This document shows, piece by piece, positions 42,807 to 52,367 of a stretch of 64,000 nucleotides of DNA. Origin of the DNA: JABJGO01 sp963921245 (GTDB lineage Bacteria; Pseudomonadota; Alphaproteobacteria; Rhodospirillales; Casp-alpha2). A model generated the notes under the pieces. That model saw nothing but the letters and a program-made list of their open reading frames with translations, was not told the DNA's origin and did not search any database. Where the stretch lies: contig CAWUEY030000001.1 of NCBI GenBank assembly GCA_963921245.4, forward strand, positions 806,001-870,000, read 5' to 3'. The translations under genes and the position numbers were made by a program. The first letter of the stretch is position 1; every line of letters starts with the position of its first letter.

Positions 42807-44213
42807 ATGGAACCGCACATTCACGCCCTTCGCGACTCAACCTATCGACCAGTCTGGTTTGATTATGGTGATTGGGGTGAACCATTTGCACCCTTGTCAA
42901 AAGACGAAACGTGCCAATTGCTTATTGTCGGCGGTGGATTCACCGGATTGTGGGCGGCACTGCAGGCCAGAGAGCAAAATCCGGACCTGGATATCGTGCT
43001 GGTGGAGAAGACGTTTATCGGAGATGGCGCTTCGGGACGAAACGGCGGCTTCCTCAGTTCCAGCCTGACCCATGGGGAAACCAACGGCTATTATCATTTT
43101 CCGGGTGAAACTGCGCGCCTACACGAACTCGGCCAGCAAAATCTGAGAGAGTACGTGGATTCCCTTGAACGCTACGAAATCGATGCGGACTACATCGATC
43201 TCGGCGCGATGTCGGTTGCCACCAACGAGGCCATGGTTGCCCGCTTACGCGCCCAGTATGAAGAGGCCCGCGAGGAAGGCGAAGATGTGGCGTTTTTTGA
43301 TCAGGACGCCGTACGGGAGAAGGTCAATTCTCCGACCTATCTGGCCGGGGTTTGGTGGCGGGATGGGCTGGGTGGAACCATCAATCCCGGAAAGCTCTGT
43401 CTCGGTTTGAAGAAAACCCTGCTTACTCTTGGTGTTCGGATCTATGAAGGCACGCCGATTAAGGATACCCGGATAGAAGGCAACGGTATGCGGACACAGT
43501 GCCCAGGCGGGTCTGTTCACAGTGACCGCGTCCTCATGGCGACAAATGCCTATCCCAACCCGGTGTCACGAATTAACAAATCCGTTATTCCGGTCTGGGA
43601 TTATCAGATAGCTACCGAACCTCTTAATCAGGAGCAACTGGCGGCAGTTCGTTGGGGGAACAACCGCTTTGGTCTCTCCAATGAAGCCAATATGTTTCAT
43701 TACTATCGAATGACATCCGACAATCGCATTACATGGGGTGGCGGCGGGGCTGTCTGCTACTATTACGGTGGCCGAACGGACTTCGGTGTTGCCGATGATA
43801 GTGCCCGCTTCGAGCGACTATCTCGGGAGTTTCTGCACACTTTTCCGCAACTGGAAGGAGTGAGGTTTACCCACCGGTGGAGCGGTATTATCGCCAGTTC
43901 GACCCGGTTCTGTATGGTACCGGGTGTCGCCTTTGATGGTCGGGTTGCGTGGGCCGTGGGATATACGGGCCTGGGTGTGGGTGCAACCCGCTTTGGCGCG
44001 CGCATTGGGTTGGAGTTGCTGGGCTATCAACCCAGTGACGTAGTGGACATGCTGTTTGTTCGCAAACGGGCCATGAACTGGGCACCTGAGCCTTTGCGGT
44101 GGATTGGCGTTACCTTGACCCGCCATGCCCTTTCCAAAGCCGATGCAAATGGCGGCAAGCGGGGTTTGTGGTTGAAGCTTCTCGACGAGCTGAATATGGG
44201 GTTTGCCTGTTAA
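42807..44213 (+). CDS. FAD-dependent oxidoreductase, DadA/PuuB-like
   Basis: A 468-residue flavoprotein of the D-amino acid oxidase/glycine oxidase superfamily. The FAD site is LLIVGGGFTGLWAALQA (glycines about 42-47). RNGGFLSSS and WSGIIASSTRFCMVPG, GYTGLGVGATRFGA are typical of gamma-glutamylputrescine oxidase (PuuB) and related proteins. A polyamine role would fit the pot operon and the PuuD-like hydrolase elsewhere in the window, but other amine substrates are possible. It follows the sthA relic and stands alone. Confidence 0.85.
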   Translation: MEPHIHALRDSTYRPVWFDYGDWGEPFAPLSKDETCQLLIVGGGFTGLWAALQAREQNPDLDIVLVEKTFIGDGASGRNGGFLSSSLTHGETNGYYHFPGETARLHELGQQNLREYVDSLERYEIDADYIDLGAMSVATNEAMVARLRAQYEEAREEGEDVAFFDQDAVREKVNSPTYLAGVWWRDGLGGTINPGKLCLGLKKTLLTLGVRIYEGTPIKDTRIEGNGMRTQCPGGSVHSDRVLMATNAYPNPVSRINKSVIPVWDYQIATEPLNQEQLAAVRWGNNRFGLSNEANMFHYYRMTSDNRITWGGGGAVCYYYGGRTDFGVADDSARFERLSREFLHTFPQLEGVRFTHRWSGIIASSTRFCMVPGVAFDGRVAWAVGYTGLGVGATRFGARIGLELLGYQPSDVVDMLFVRKRAMNWAPEPLRWIGVTLTRHALSKADANGGKRGLWLKLLDELNMGFAC

Positions 44214-44320
44214 ACCGGTTGGATGAGTCCGCGTTTCGTGGTCGGTTAGGTTGATACCGTAGAATCTGATCAGGCTGGTTCCGAACAAACGTACCCTTCC
44301 ATTGTATTCTGGCCCTGGAA

Positions 44321-44506
44321 TTACATCTTCAACCGACATCCATCCATACACCCGCCGGGAAAGATCGGAACTGAGATGCCAAACGCCAGAAACCTGAAGG
44401 CGAATGCGTTCATGTGCTGGAACACCCCGCCGAAGAAGGCGTCCTGAACGGCCCCAATGGTGGCAAAGCCAAAGGCGAGCAAAACACCACGAAGGGCGAG
44501 ATTCAT
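44321..44506 (-). pseudogene. Fragment resembling the N-terminus of a DMT-family transporter
   Basis: A frame of 61 codons from ATG 44506 reads ALRGVLLAFGFATIGAVQDA then FFGGVFQHMNAFAFRFLAF, shaped like the first two membrane segments of an EamA/DMT transporter. A full protein has about 290 residues and ten segments. The rest of the 447-base gap up to the ArsR-like gene shows no gene. Weak support. Confidence 0.3.
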
Positions 44507-44625
44507 TGTATCAAAAATACGGGTTACAGATGGAAAGCCCCGGGTACGGTTGCTTCCGAATAGCATTGATCCTTGTCTGGCACGCCAATCTCGGACGTGG
44601 AAACGCGTATTTTTCAAATATTAAG

Positions 44626-44663
44626 TTGACATAAAGAATTTTTTATATATAAATATCTTTATG
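44626..44663 (+). promoter_or_regulatory. Promoter and inverted-repeat operator of the ArsR-methyltransferase/metF operon
   Basis: TTGACA (44626-44631), a 16-base spacer and TATAAA (44648-44653). CATAAAGA (44630-44637) is repeated inverted as TCTTTATG (44656-44663), spanning the -10 box and reaching into the ATG at 44661. The -10 box ends seven bases before the ATG, so the transcript would begin at or next to the start codon. Typical for an autoregulated ArsR-type promoter. Confidence 0.65.
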
Positions 44664-45635
44664 AAAAATATCGAACGGTCTTCTTTTGATCAAACACTTG
44701 AGGCTTTGCGTGCCGTTGGCGAGCAAACGCGACTCAGAATCGTATTGTTGTGTTCGCATGGAGAGCTAACGGTCGGCGATCTGACGGTTATCCTGGAGCA
44801 AAGCCAGCCCAGGGTCTCGCGCCATTTGAAGCTGCTTCACGAAGCCGGGGTCTTGGAACGCTACCAGGAAGGTCAGTCCGTCTGGTTCCGAAGTGTTTCG
44901 GAGGGACCATTGGCCATTTTTGTGAGAGGCCTAACCGATCAGGTAGAGGATGGTGATCCCGTCTACGCAAAAGACTTAAAACGTCTGAGACAGGTTACCA
45001 ATACCTGGGAAGTTCGCTCTCGTCAGTTCTTCAGGAAAAATTTCGCAACCTGGGATCAGGAACGGGCGCAATTGATTGATGTTGAAAAAATCGACGGGAT
45101 TTTGGGTGAGCGATTTTCCGCCCTGGGAGCCGAGGCACTGTTGGATATCGGAACGGGAACCGGGCATATCCTCCGCCACCTAGGTCGCAAGGTGCCTCGG
45201 GCCGTTGGGTTGGACACGTCTCGCGATATGCTTCTGGCGGCACGGGCGGCCATCCACAAAGCGGGATTGTCGCATTGTCAGTTGCGCATGGGTGACATGG
45301 CCAATCTACCCTTTGAGGATGACAGTTTTGATGCCGTTTCCATGCATTTGTCGCTTCATTTCGCCGCTGACCCGATGGTCGCGCTGGAGGAATGTGCTCG
45401 TGTGACCATTCCCGGTGGAGCGCTTCTGCTGGTGGATTTTGCGGAACATGATGAGCACAAAATTGTTTCTACGCAGGGCCATCGCTGGCCCGGATTCCGG
45501 GAGGAAACGGTCTGTAACTGGTTGAAGAGCGCCGGATACACAGACGTTCAAACCCTTAGTTTGTCGGGGTCCCGGGCGGAAAATCGGCCAACCGTTCTTT
45601 TCTGGTTTGCAATTCAAAAAGGTAGAGTACCATGA
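44661..45635 (+). CDS. ArsR-family regulator fused to a SAM-dependent methyltransferase domain (SahR-like)
   Basis: 324 residues. Residues about 15-95 are an ArsR winged helix (QTRLRIVLLCSHGELTVGDL, SQPRVSRHLKLLHEAGVLER). Residues about 145-320 are a class I methyltransferase with the SAM motif LLDIGTGTGHILRHLG. It is the usual partner of metF in alphaproteobacteria; the SAH-sensing SahR regulators of methionine metabolism are established relatives. The methyltransferase part may act as a SAM/SAH sensor. It overlaps metF by four bases. No ribosome site precedes the ATG. Confidence 0.88.
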   Translation: MKNIERSSFDQTLEALRAVGEQTRLRIVLLCSHGELTVGDLTVILEQSQPRVSRHLKLLHEAGVLERYQEGQSVWFRSVSEGPLAIFVRGLTDQVEDGDPVYAKDLKRLRQVTNTWEVRSRQFFRKNFATWDQERAQLIDVEKIDGILGERFSALGAEALLDIGTGTGHILRHLGRKVPRAVGLDTSRDMLLAARAAIHKAGLSHCQLRMGDMANLPFEDDSFDAVSMHLSLHFAADPMVALEECARVTIPGGALLLVDFAEHDEHKIVSTQGHRWPGFREETVCNWLKSAGYTDVQTLSLSGSRAENRPTVLFWFAIQKGRVP

Positions 45636-46474
45636 AATTTAGCATAGAAATCTATCCCCCAAAAGAGTCAGATGTTGCCTTTGTCACAAATTCTCTTGTT
45701 GGTGCCAGTGCGGACCATATTTCGGTTACTTACGGGGCTGGTGGGTCGACGTCCAGGGATCGCAGCGTCGCGGTGATATCCCGGCTGTGCCGGGCCGGCG
45801 TTCCGACAGCCGCGCATATTACGATCGCCAATCAATCAAAAGAGACGGTCGATGAAACCCTGGATCGTTGGAACAGCGAGGGTGTTCGAAGGTTTGTGGC
45901 CCTGCGTGGTGATGGAGACGGACCCGGCAAACCGTTTGCCCCTGATCAGGATGGATACACGTCGTCTTTGGAGCTGATTGAGAAGATAGCGCGCTACAAA
46001 GACGTGGAAATCGCCGTTGCGGCATATCCTAACGGGCATGCTGACAGTCGCGGGCTAGCGTCTGATATTGATTATCTGAAGGCCAAACAGGACGCAGGCG
46101 CAACAGAGGCGATCACCCAGTTTTTCTTTGAGCCCGATGCCTATCTCCGGTTCCGCGATGCCTGTGTGGCGCAGAACGTTTCTATTCCCGTTATTCCCGG
46201 TATCCTGCCGGTTTTTGATTTTGCGAAGGTGTCCAAATTCGCCAATCAGTGCGGCGAGCCTATACCGGAGTGGCTTGCCAGGCGATTCCATGGGCTGGAT
46301 TTCCAGCCGGAGCTGCGGCAAAACGTCGCCATAGCAACGACCGCCACAATGTGCGAAACATTGCATCATAACGGTGTCGAGCGGATACACCTCTATTCAT
46401 GCAATCAGGTCAATCTGGCTGTCGCGCTGGCGCATTTTATTACGTTTCCCGCACAACCGAAACAGGCGGCCTAG
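45632..46474 (+). CDS. metF: 5,10-methylenetetrahydrofolate reductase
   Basis: FAD-dependent reductase providing methyl-THF for methionine synthase. 280 residues, with FSIEIYPPK, the SVTYGAGGST region (here ISVTYGAGGST), LRGDGDGPG and a C-terminal HLYSCN. Start overlaps the upstream regulator, so translation is coupled. The gene ends four bases into the convergent enolase-family gene. Confidence 0.95.
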   Translation: MKFSIEIYPPKESDVAFVTNSLVGASADHISVTYGAGGSTSRDRSVAVISRLCRAGVPTAAHITIANQSKETVDETLDRWNSEGVRRFVALRGDGDGPGKPFAPDQDGYTSSLELIEKIARYKDVEIAVAAYPNGHADSRGLASDIDYLKAKQDAGATEAITQFFFEPDAYLRFRDACVAQNVSIPVIPGILPVFDFAKVSKFANQCGEPIPEWLARRFHGLDFQPELRQNVAIATTATMCETLHHNGVERIHLYSCNQVNLAVALAHFITFPAQPKQAA

Positions 46475-47679
46475 AAAACCGGATCGGGATCCATTTCAAG
46501 ATGCAGCCGGGTTTCGGTGTAAGGATGAGCGCGGACCACGTCTTCGTTCAGTTCGACGCCAAGCCCCGGCTCCGACGGCGGAATGACGTAACCGTCCTCC
46601 CATTGCAGAGGCTTTTTGAGAAGCTCCGCATAAAACCCGTCCCATTTAAGAATGCTCTCCAGGATCAGGAAATTGGGTGAGCAGGTTGATATCTGGATAT
46701 TGGCTGCACCGACCACAGGTCCACAGTAACAGTGCGGCGCGATTTGTGCGTAATAGGCTTCGGCCATACTGGCGATCTTTTTGGCCTCCAGCAGACCGCC
46801 CACCCGGCCAAGGTCAGGTTGCAGGATGGCGGCGGCACCCAGTTCCAAAACACGGGCAAATTCATACTTGGTGCACAGGCGTTCCCCGGTCGAGATCGGA
46901 ACGCTGGTGAAGGCGGCGACTTCTGCCATTTGCTCGGGTTTTTCCGGTGGCGTTGGTTCCTCAAACCAGAGAGGCTCATAGGGTTCAAGCCGTCGAGCCA
47001 TGCGCTTCGCACCCGATACGGTGAATTGACCGTGCGTGCCAAACAGCAGGTCTGCCCGTGTCCCCACGGCTTCCCGAATTTTCCTGCAGAACTGTTCTGA
47101 TCGTTCAAGATCAGCCATACGTGGCTGATGCCCGTCGTAAACCGTATAGGGGCCCGCGGGATCAAACTTGATGGCGGTAAAGCCCTCATCGACCCACTTC
47201 ACGGCGACTTCGGCGGCAATATCCGGGTCATTGTAGACGTTCGGCGTGTTGGGGTTGGGATAAACGTCCCCGTCACCCTTGGGGTAGAGGTAGGTATAAC
47301 TGCGCAAGCGTTCGTGGGCCTTACCGCCCATCAGGTCGTATACCGGTTTGTTGGCGGCCTTGCCGATAATGTCCCAGCACGCCATTTCCAATGCACTTAG
47401 TACACCCATGACCGTTACATCGGGGCGTAGCGTATAACCCGCGCCATAGGTCAATCGCCAAAGCTTTTCAATATTGTGGGGATTGGCACCTTCGAAATGG
47501 CGGGCAAATACGTCTTCTGCCATTTTGGCACAGAGGTGTGGGCTAAACGTGGCATTGTAAACCTCACCAATACCTTCGATCCCGCAGGCCGTGGTCAATT
47601 TGACGAAAATAAAATACATACCGCCACGCCGTGGTGGCGGGTTGCCGACAACGAAAGTCTCGATGGTTTGCAGCTTCAC
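46471..47679 (-). CDS. Enolase-superfamily enzyme (mandelate racemase/muconate lactonizing family, sugar-acid dehydratase-like)
   Basis: About 402 residues from GTG 47679 (KLQTIETFVV), with AGGAG about ten bases upstream; longer frames upstream have no homology. Visible catalytic and metal features are the lysine in AIKFDPAGP, acid FGTHGQFT, WFEEPTPPE, and STGERL, with a C-terminal HCYCGP. The HGQ and EPTPPE motifs are typical of galactonate/mannonate-type dehydratases. The true substrate is not determinable. It is alone and converges on metF. Confidence 0.85.
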   Translation of the reverse strand: MKLQTIETFVVGNPPPRRGGMYFIFVKLTTACGIEGIGEVYNATFSPHLCAKMAEDVFARHFEGANPHNIEKLWRLTYGAGYTLRPDVTVMGVLSALEMACWDIIGKAANKPVYDLMGGKAHERLRSYTYLYPKGDGDVYPNPNTPNVYNDPDIAAEVAVKWVDEGFTAIKFDPAGPYTVYDGHQPRMADLERSEQFCRKIREAVGTRADLLFGTHGQFTVSGAKRMARRLEPYEPLWFEEPTPPEKPEQMAEVAAFTSVPISTGERLCTKYEFARVLELGAAAILQPDLGRVGGLLEAKKIASMAEAYYAQIAPHCYCGPVVGAANIQISTCSPNFLILESILKWDGFYAELLKKPLQWEDGYVIPPSEPGLGVELNEDVVRAHPYTETRLHLEMDPDPVF

Positions 47680-47872
47680 CTGTGTTGCTCCTGAACTGAA
47701 AAGAGGTGCCGGTTTCAAGTACAGAAACTCTATCGCTCCATAATAGGCTTTCCCACCTGTTTTCGAGAAAATCGAACACAGTTGGGGTTGAATCTTGGCG
47801 GGGCACTGCCTACTCTTTTCCAAACCGCGATGCTGGCCCGTTACAGGACCGGTAAATTGGCCAGAGGCCCGA

Positions 47873-48280
47873 ATGACCAGTGAAAACATTTATACGGAAA
47901 CCACGGGTGCCATAACGATCATGGTGGCGCCTGTGTTTCTCGAGGAACAGTCCGAACCAGAAGAAAGTCATTTCGTGTGGGCTTATCATGTGCGGATTGA
48001 AAATAACGGTCCGGAAACCGTTCAGTTACTGACCCGGTACTGGAAAATCACCAGTGGTAAGGGTGAAGTTCATGAGGTTCGTGGCGAAGGGGTTGTTGGT
48101 GAAAAACCCGTCCTTCCCCCCGGTGATGTTTACGAATACACGAGCGGGACACCCCTTGGCACCCCAACCGGCATTATGGCGGGATCCTACGGGATGCAAA
48201 ACGAAGCCGGGGATCAGTTTGACGTGGTGGTTCCCACGTTTTCCCTCGACAGCCCGCACTTTACCGCGGCTGTTCACTAA
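47873..48280 (+). CDS. apaG: ApaG protein
   Basis: A 135-residue protein with a single fibronectin III-like ApaG domain: VWAYHVRIENNG, VQLLTRYW, the GEVxEVxGEGVVGExPxLxPG motif and GIMAGSY. ATG 47873 gives the normal length. Function remains unclear in the family (Co2+/Mg2+ resistance phenotype). folE follows 18 bases later. Confidence 0.93.
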   Translation: MTSENIYTETTGAITIMVAPVFLEEQSEPEESHFVWAYHVRIENNGPETVQLLTRYWKITSGKGEVHEVRGEGVVGEKPVLPPGDVYEYTSGTPLGTPTGIMAGSYGMQNEAGDQFDVVVPTFSLDSPHFTAAVH

Positions 48281-48298
48281 TCAATCAGGAGAGTTTGC

Positions 48299-48910
48299 GT
48301 GAGCAACACATCAGACAATACCCGCCCGACACGCGCGGAGGCCGAAGATGCCGTGCGGACTCTTTTGCGCTGGGCAGGTGACAATCCCAATCGGGAAGGC
48401 CTGGTGGATACGCCCAATCGGGTCGTGAGAGCCTATGAAGAATTTTTTGCAGGGTATGACACGGATCCGCGTGAGATTTTGGAGCGCACTTTCGAGGAAA
48501 CCGACGGATACGATGAAATGGTATTGTTGCGCGACATCCGTATCGAATCCCATTGCGAGCACCATATGGTTCCGATTATCGGTAAGGCGCATGTGGCCTA
48601 TCTTCCCAATCGGCGCGTCGTCGGCATTTCCAAGCTTGCAAGGCTGGTAGAACTTTTTGCAAGACGATTACAGATTCAGGAAAAAATGACCGCCCAGATC
48701 GCCAATTCCATTAACGAGGTTCTCGAACCTAAAGGTACGGCCGTGGTATTGGAAGCGGCTCATCAATGCATGACCACGCGTGGGGTCCATAAGCCAGGTG
48801 TAACAATGGTGACAAGCCGGATGCTGGGAGCATTTCGCGATGATTCGTCGACCCGGAGGGAATTTCTGTCCATTATTGGCAAATCCTCAGGTGCTGCCGG
48901 TAATGTATGA
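48299..48910 (+). CDS. folE: GTP cyclohydrolase I
   Basis: First enzyme of folate/tetrahydrobiopterin synthesis, converts GTP to dihydroneopterin triphosphate. 203 residues. Zinc and active-site motif CEHHMVPIIGKAHVAYLP, VGISKLARLVE and a C-terminal cysteine-histidine pair in EAAHQCMTTRG. GTG start at 48299 preceded by AGGAGAG. Confidence 0.96.
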   Translation: MSNTSDNTRPTRAEAEDAVRTLLRWAGDNPNREGLVDTPNRVVRAYEEFFAGYDTDPREILERTFEETDGYDEMVLLRDIRIESHCEHHMVPIIGKAHVAYLPNRRVVGISKLARLVELFARRLQIQEKMTAQIANSINEVLEPKGTAVVLEAAHQCMTTRGVHKPGVTMVTSRMLGAFRDDSSTRREFLSIIGKSSGAAGNV

Positions 48911-49065
48911 TGCATAGCTGTGACTTGACCTGAGGGCCGCTACGGGTCAGTGTTCTGCCGTCAGAGGTTCGAATTGAGGCCCAAGCGGGGTTCAAACCGG
49001 CCTTCGACCTTTGGCGCGTGATTTTTTTGGAAGCAAACAAAAGACGCGTGCGGCGCATGCATTCC

Positions 49066-50511
49066 ATGGATTTCCGGCCTGTTTTTTTAGTCAACGGTAT
49101 TTTGCTGACGACCCTTGCGTTGTTCATGCTGGTTCCGGCAATTGTTGACTGGTTTCAGGGCCACAATGACTGGCAGGTGTTTGCAGCTTCGGCGGGTTTG
49201 ACCCTGTTCGTGGGCGTGGCACTGGCGTTTGCATCCTATACAGGTAGTGCGCGGCTTTCCATTCGCCAGGCATTCCTGATGACAACCATGGCCTGGGTCC
49301 TTCTAAGCCTGTTTGCCGCAATTCCCCTGCGTTTTTCCGAACTTGGTCTCAGTTACACAGATGCTTTTTTTGAATCCATGTCGGGGCTGACAACCACCGG
49401 ATCAACGGTGATCGCCAATCTCAACGCTGCCCCACCGGGGATACTTCTATGGCGGGCAATCCTGCAATGGGTAGGAGGGATTGGTATCATTGTTATGGCG
49501 ATCGCTATTTTGCCGCTGTTGCGCGTTGGTGGTATGCAGCTGTTCCGCATGGAGTCGTCAGATCAGGGTGATAAGGCCTTGCCGAGGGCCGCCGAGATCG
49601 CCGCCGTAATCGGGGTAATCTATCTGATACTGTCGGTTATTTGGGGCGGGGCGTATTGGTTCGCGGGTATGAACGGATTTGACGCTATTGCCCATGCCAT
49701 GACAACAATCGCCACGGGGGGGTTTTCCACACATGATAGCTCCCTAGGTCATTTTGACAGCGCTACCATTGACGTGATTGCCACCACTGGCATGATCATG
49801 GGGGCGTTACCGTTTCTATTGTATATGAAAACCATGCAGGGGGATTGGAATGCCCTGTTCAGGGATTCACAGGTACAGTGGTTTCTGATCATAGTCGTGG
49901 CGGGGGTTCTGGTTGCGTCCGGATGGTTGTGGTTTGATGGTGGACGGGATGTGCTCGGTGCTCTTCGTGCCGCCGCGTTCAATATTGTTTCTATTATCAC
50001 CGGAACCGGATACGCGACCGAAGACTATACCTTGTGGGGTGCCTTCGCGACGCCATTGTTTTTCTTCATCATGTTTATCGGGGGCTGTGCTGGCTCAACC
50101 ACCTGCGGGATCAAGGTGTTCCGGTTTCAGGTGTTATATGCGGCGGCGCGGACACAGATTCATCACCTGATGCAACCCCATGGAATTTTCATTCCCCACT
50201 ATAACCGCCGTCCGATTTCTGATGACGTTATCGTTTCCGTGCTCAGTTTCTTCTTTGTGTTCGGATTGTGTTATGCCCTTTTGGCGCTGGGGCTTGGCCT
50301 ATTGGGTCTCGATTTCCTGAGCGCTATTTCCAGTGCCGCAACGGCAATTTCAAACGTTGGCCCGGCGCTTGGCCCAATTGTTGGTCCTGCAGGGACGTTC
50401 GAGCCTCTTTCTGATCCTGCTAAGTGGTTACTGACCGGGGGGATGCTGTTGGGACGGCTGGAGTTGTTCACAGTTCTCGTGCTGTTTACCCGATCTTTCT
50501 GGCGCGGATAA
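49066..50511 (+). CDS. trkH: Potassium uptake protein TrkH
   Basis: Membrane channel subunit for potassium, about 481 residues, about ten membrane segments. Filter-type motifs are MSGLTTTGSTV, MTTIATGGFSTHDSS, ITGTGYATEDY and SAATAISNVGPALG. MDFRPVFLVNGILL at 49066 matches family N-termini; GTG 49018 and ATG 49057 are also in frame and no clear ribosome site decides. TrkA, its regulatory partner, is not in the window. EIIA-Ntr, encoded at 41.9 kb, is known to modulate Trk. Confidence 0.92.
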   Translation: MDFRPVFLVNGILLTTLALFMLVPAIVDWFQGHNDWQVFAASAGLTLFVGVALAFASYTGSARLSIRQAFLMTTMAWVLLSLFAAIPLRFSELGLSYTDAFFESMSGLTTTGSTVIANLNAAPPGILLWRAILQWVGGIGIIVMAIAILPLLRVGGMQLFRMESSDQGDKALPRAAEIAAVIGVIYLILSVIWGGAYWFAGMNGFDAIAHAMTTIATGGFSTHDSSLGHFDSATIDVIATTGMIMGALPFLLYMKTMQGDWNALFRDSQVQWFLIIVVAGVLVASGWLWFDGGRDVLGALRAAAFNIVSIITGTGYATEDYTLWGAFATPLFFFIMFIGGCAGSTTCGIKVFRFQVLYAAARTQIHHLMQPHGIFIPHYNRRPISDDVIVSVLSFFFVFGLCYALLALGLGLLGLDFLSAISSAATAISNVGPALGPIVGPAGTFEPLSDPAKWLLTGGMLLGRLELFTVLVLFTRSFWRG

Positions 50512-50523
50512 GGAATAACAACC

Positions 50524-52014
50524 ATGCCGGATCGCTCCCCTTTTGACATGGACGCGGAGGAGTTCCGAACACTGGGGCATGATCTTGTTGATACGCTCGC
50601 CGATTTTCTCTCGGGTATTCGGGCTGCGCGGTCGTCGCATGCCATGTCTCCGGAAGAAGCCGTTGCAAGGATCCCAACCGGTGCATTGCCGGAAGATGGC
50701 ATGGACAATGCGGTGTTACTCAAGGAGGTCGTGCCTCTGATTTTGACCGGATCCCGCCTCAATGGGCATCCAAAGAGCTGGGGCTATATCATTGGTACAC
50801 CGGCACCCATGGGCATGTTGGCAGATTTGCTGACCGCTACGGCCAATCCCAATCTCGCGTCCTGGGATAGCGCGCCGGTGCCCGTTGAGATCGAACTACA
50901 GACGGTACGATGGGTTGCCGAGTTGATGGGATACCCGTCCGATGCAGGCGGATTGTTCGTAAGCGGCGGAAATATGGCAAACATGGTCGGATTTTTCTGT
51001 GCCAGACGTCGGGCAGGGGGTGATGCGCTTCGGAAGAATGGCATAGACCAGAAAGGTGAGCGTTTGGTCGCATACAGCACCCGCATGACACATACCTGGA
51101 TCGAAAAGGCGGCTGATCTGTCCGGAATTGGCGGCGCGGCTATTCACTGGGTAGAGACCGATGACCAGCAACGCATGGATACTGATAATCTGAAAAGACA
51201 AATTAAGGAAGATCGTGAACAGGGGTTCAAGCCCTTTCTGGTTGTCGGTACGGCGGGCGGTGTCAGTACCGGCATTGTTGATCCTTTGCCGGCGATTGCC
51301 GATATCGCAGCGTCGAGCAATCTCTGGTTTCACGTGGACGGTGCCTATGGCGGGTTGGCGGCCAGTGCTTCTCCCGATTCTGTGCCCGATGATATTTTCG
51401 GATTGCGCCGGGCTGACTCTCTCGCTGTTGATGCTCATAAGTGGCTGTTCACACCGCTGGAAGCCGGCGTTGCCCTAGTTCGCAATCGTCAGGACATGAT
51501 TGATACCTTCAGTTTTGATCCACCTTATTACCACAACCGGGATGCCAATGAAGTGACACACTTCTTCAAGCTTGGCCCGCAAAACTCGCGGTGTTTTCGG
51601 GCGCTCAAGACCTGGATGATACTCCGTAGTTGCGGACGCCGGGCCTATGTGGATGTCGTTGAACGCAACCTGGCATTGTCACAACAGATGTGGCAGACCT
51701 TGAACGATCACCCCGAAATGGAAGCGCGTACCCAAAACCTTAGTATTGCAACCTTTCGTTATGTTCCCGAGTCCGGCGTTCCGGAGGGCGAACCAGACCG
51801 TCAGAATTACCTCAATGCGTTGAATAAGGTACTGGTGACGGCTGTGCAAAGGGATGGTCGCGCACATGTTTCAAACGCACTGCTTGATGGCGATTTCCTG
51901 TTGCGGGCCTGCATTACCAATTTTCGCACCCGTGAAGAGGATGTTCGGGCGCTTCCGGAATTGGTTCGGGAGATAGGCAACCCCATTCACCGGAATCTGC
52001 AAACAGGCTCCTGA
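50524..52014 (+). CDS. PLP-dependent decarboxylase, group II (aromatic amino acid/glutamate decarboxylase-like)
   Basis: 496 residues of the aromatic-L-amino-acid/glutamate decarboxylase family. The PLP lysine is Lys306 in DAHKWLF; Asp272 in HVDGAYGG contacts the ring; GTAGGVSTGIVDP precedes. It could act on tyrosine, tryptophan, glutamate or aspartate; some relatives are aldehyde synthases. Substrate unknown. Twelve bases after trkH. Confidence 0.88.
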   Translation: MPDRSPFDMDAEEFRTLGHDLVDTLADFLSGIRAARSSHAMSPEEAVARIPTGALPEDGMDNAVLLKEVVPLILTGSRLNGHPKSWGYIIGTPAPMGMLADLLTATANPNLASWDSAPVPVEIELQTVRWVAELMGYPSDAGGLFVSGGNMANMVGFFCARRRAGGDALRKNGIDQKGERLVAYSTRMTHTWIEKAADLSGIGGAAIHWVETDDQQRMDTDNLKRQIKEDREQGFKPFLVVGTAGGVSTGIVDPLPAIADIAASSNLWFHVDGAYGGLAASASPDSVPDDIFGLRRADSLAVDAHKWLFTPLEAGVALVRNRQDMIDTFSFDPPYYHNRDANEVTHFFKLGPQNSRCFRALKTWMILRSCGRRAYVDVVERNLALSQQMWQTLNDHPEMEARTQNLSIATFRYVPESGVPEGEPDRQNYLNALNKVLVTAVQRDGRAHVSNALLDGDFLLRACITNFRTREEDVRALPELVREIGNPIHRNLQTGS

Positions 52015-52367
52015 AAAATCACAGGGCTGTGACGGTTTGTGTCTCGCCTCACGTGGCACAGCGCAGTAGGTTCGTGTCATGCCCTTCAGGATCATGCGCC
52101 TAAGGGCGTCGGCGCGGCGCTTCAGTATAGTGCCTTCCCCATAAGGGCCTCCTTATTAATAATCATGTTCAATACACCATCAAATGACGGGACCAAACAA
52201 CCAGGACATCACCGATAGATTTAACAAACATCAGAGAGAAGTGTTCAGAGCGAATGTATCGTTTGTGGTTTATCAATCCTGGCGACAACATCACCTTCCT
52301 AATTTCAGGAATTTGGGCTAACCTTCCCTCAAACAGCAATAGCGTCTAACCAAACGGGGGTCATTCA
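52015..52367. other. Intergenic region upstream of NAD-glutamate dehydrogenase
   Basis: About 350 bases without a gene. An AT-rich part at 52150-52290 probably holds the gdh promoter, but no convincing box pair was found. No riboswitch or repeat was recognised. Confidence 0.5.

Noticed and set aside
44214..44660. SAM-II or similar riboswitch upstream of the metF operon
   Set aside because: The predicted transcript start is at the ATG, so there is no leader to hold one, and no conserved riboswitch core was seen.
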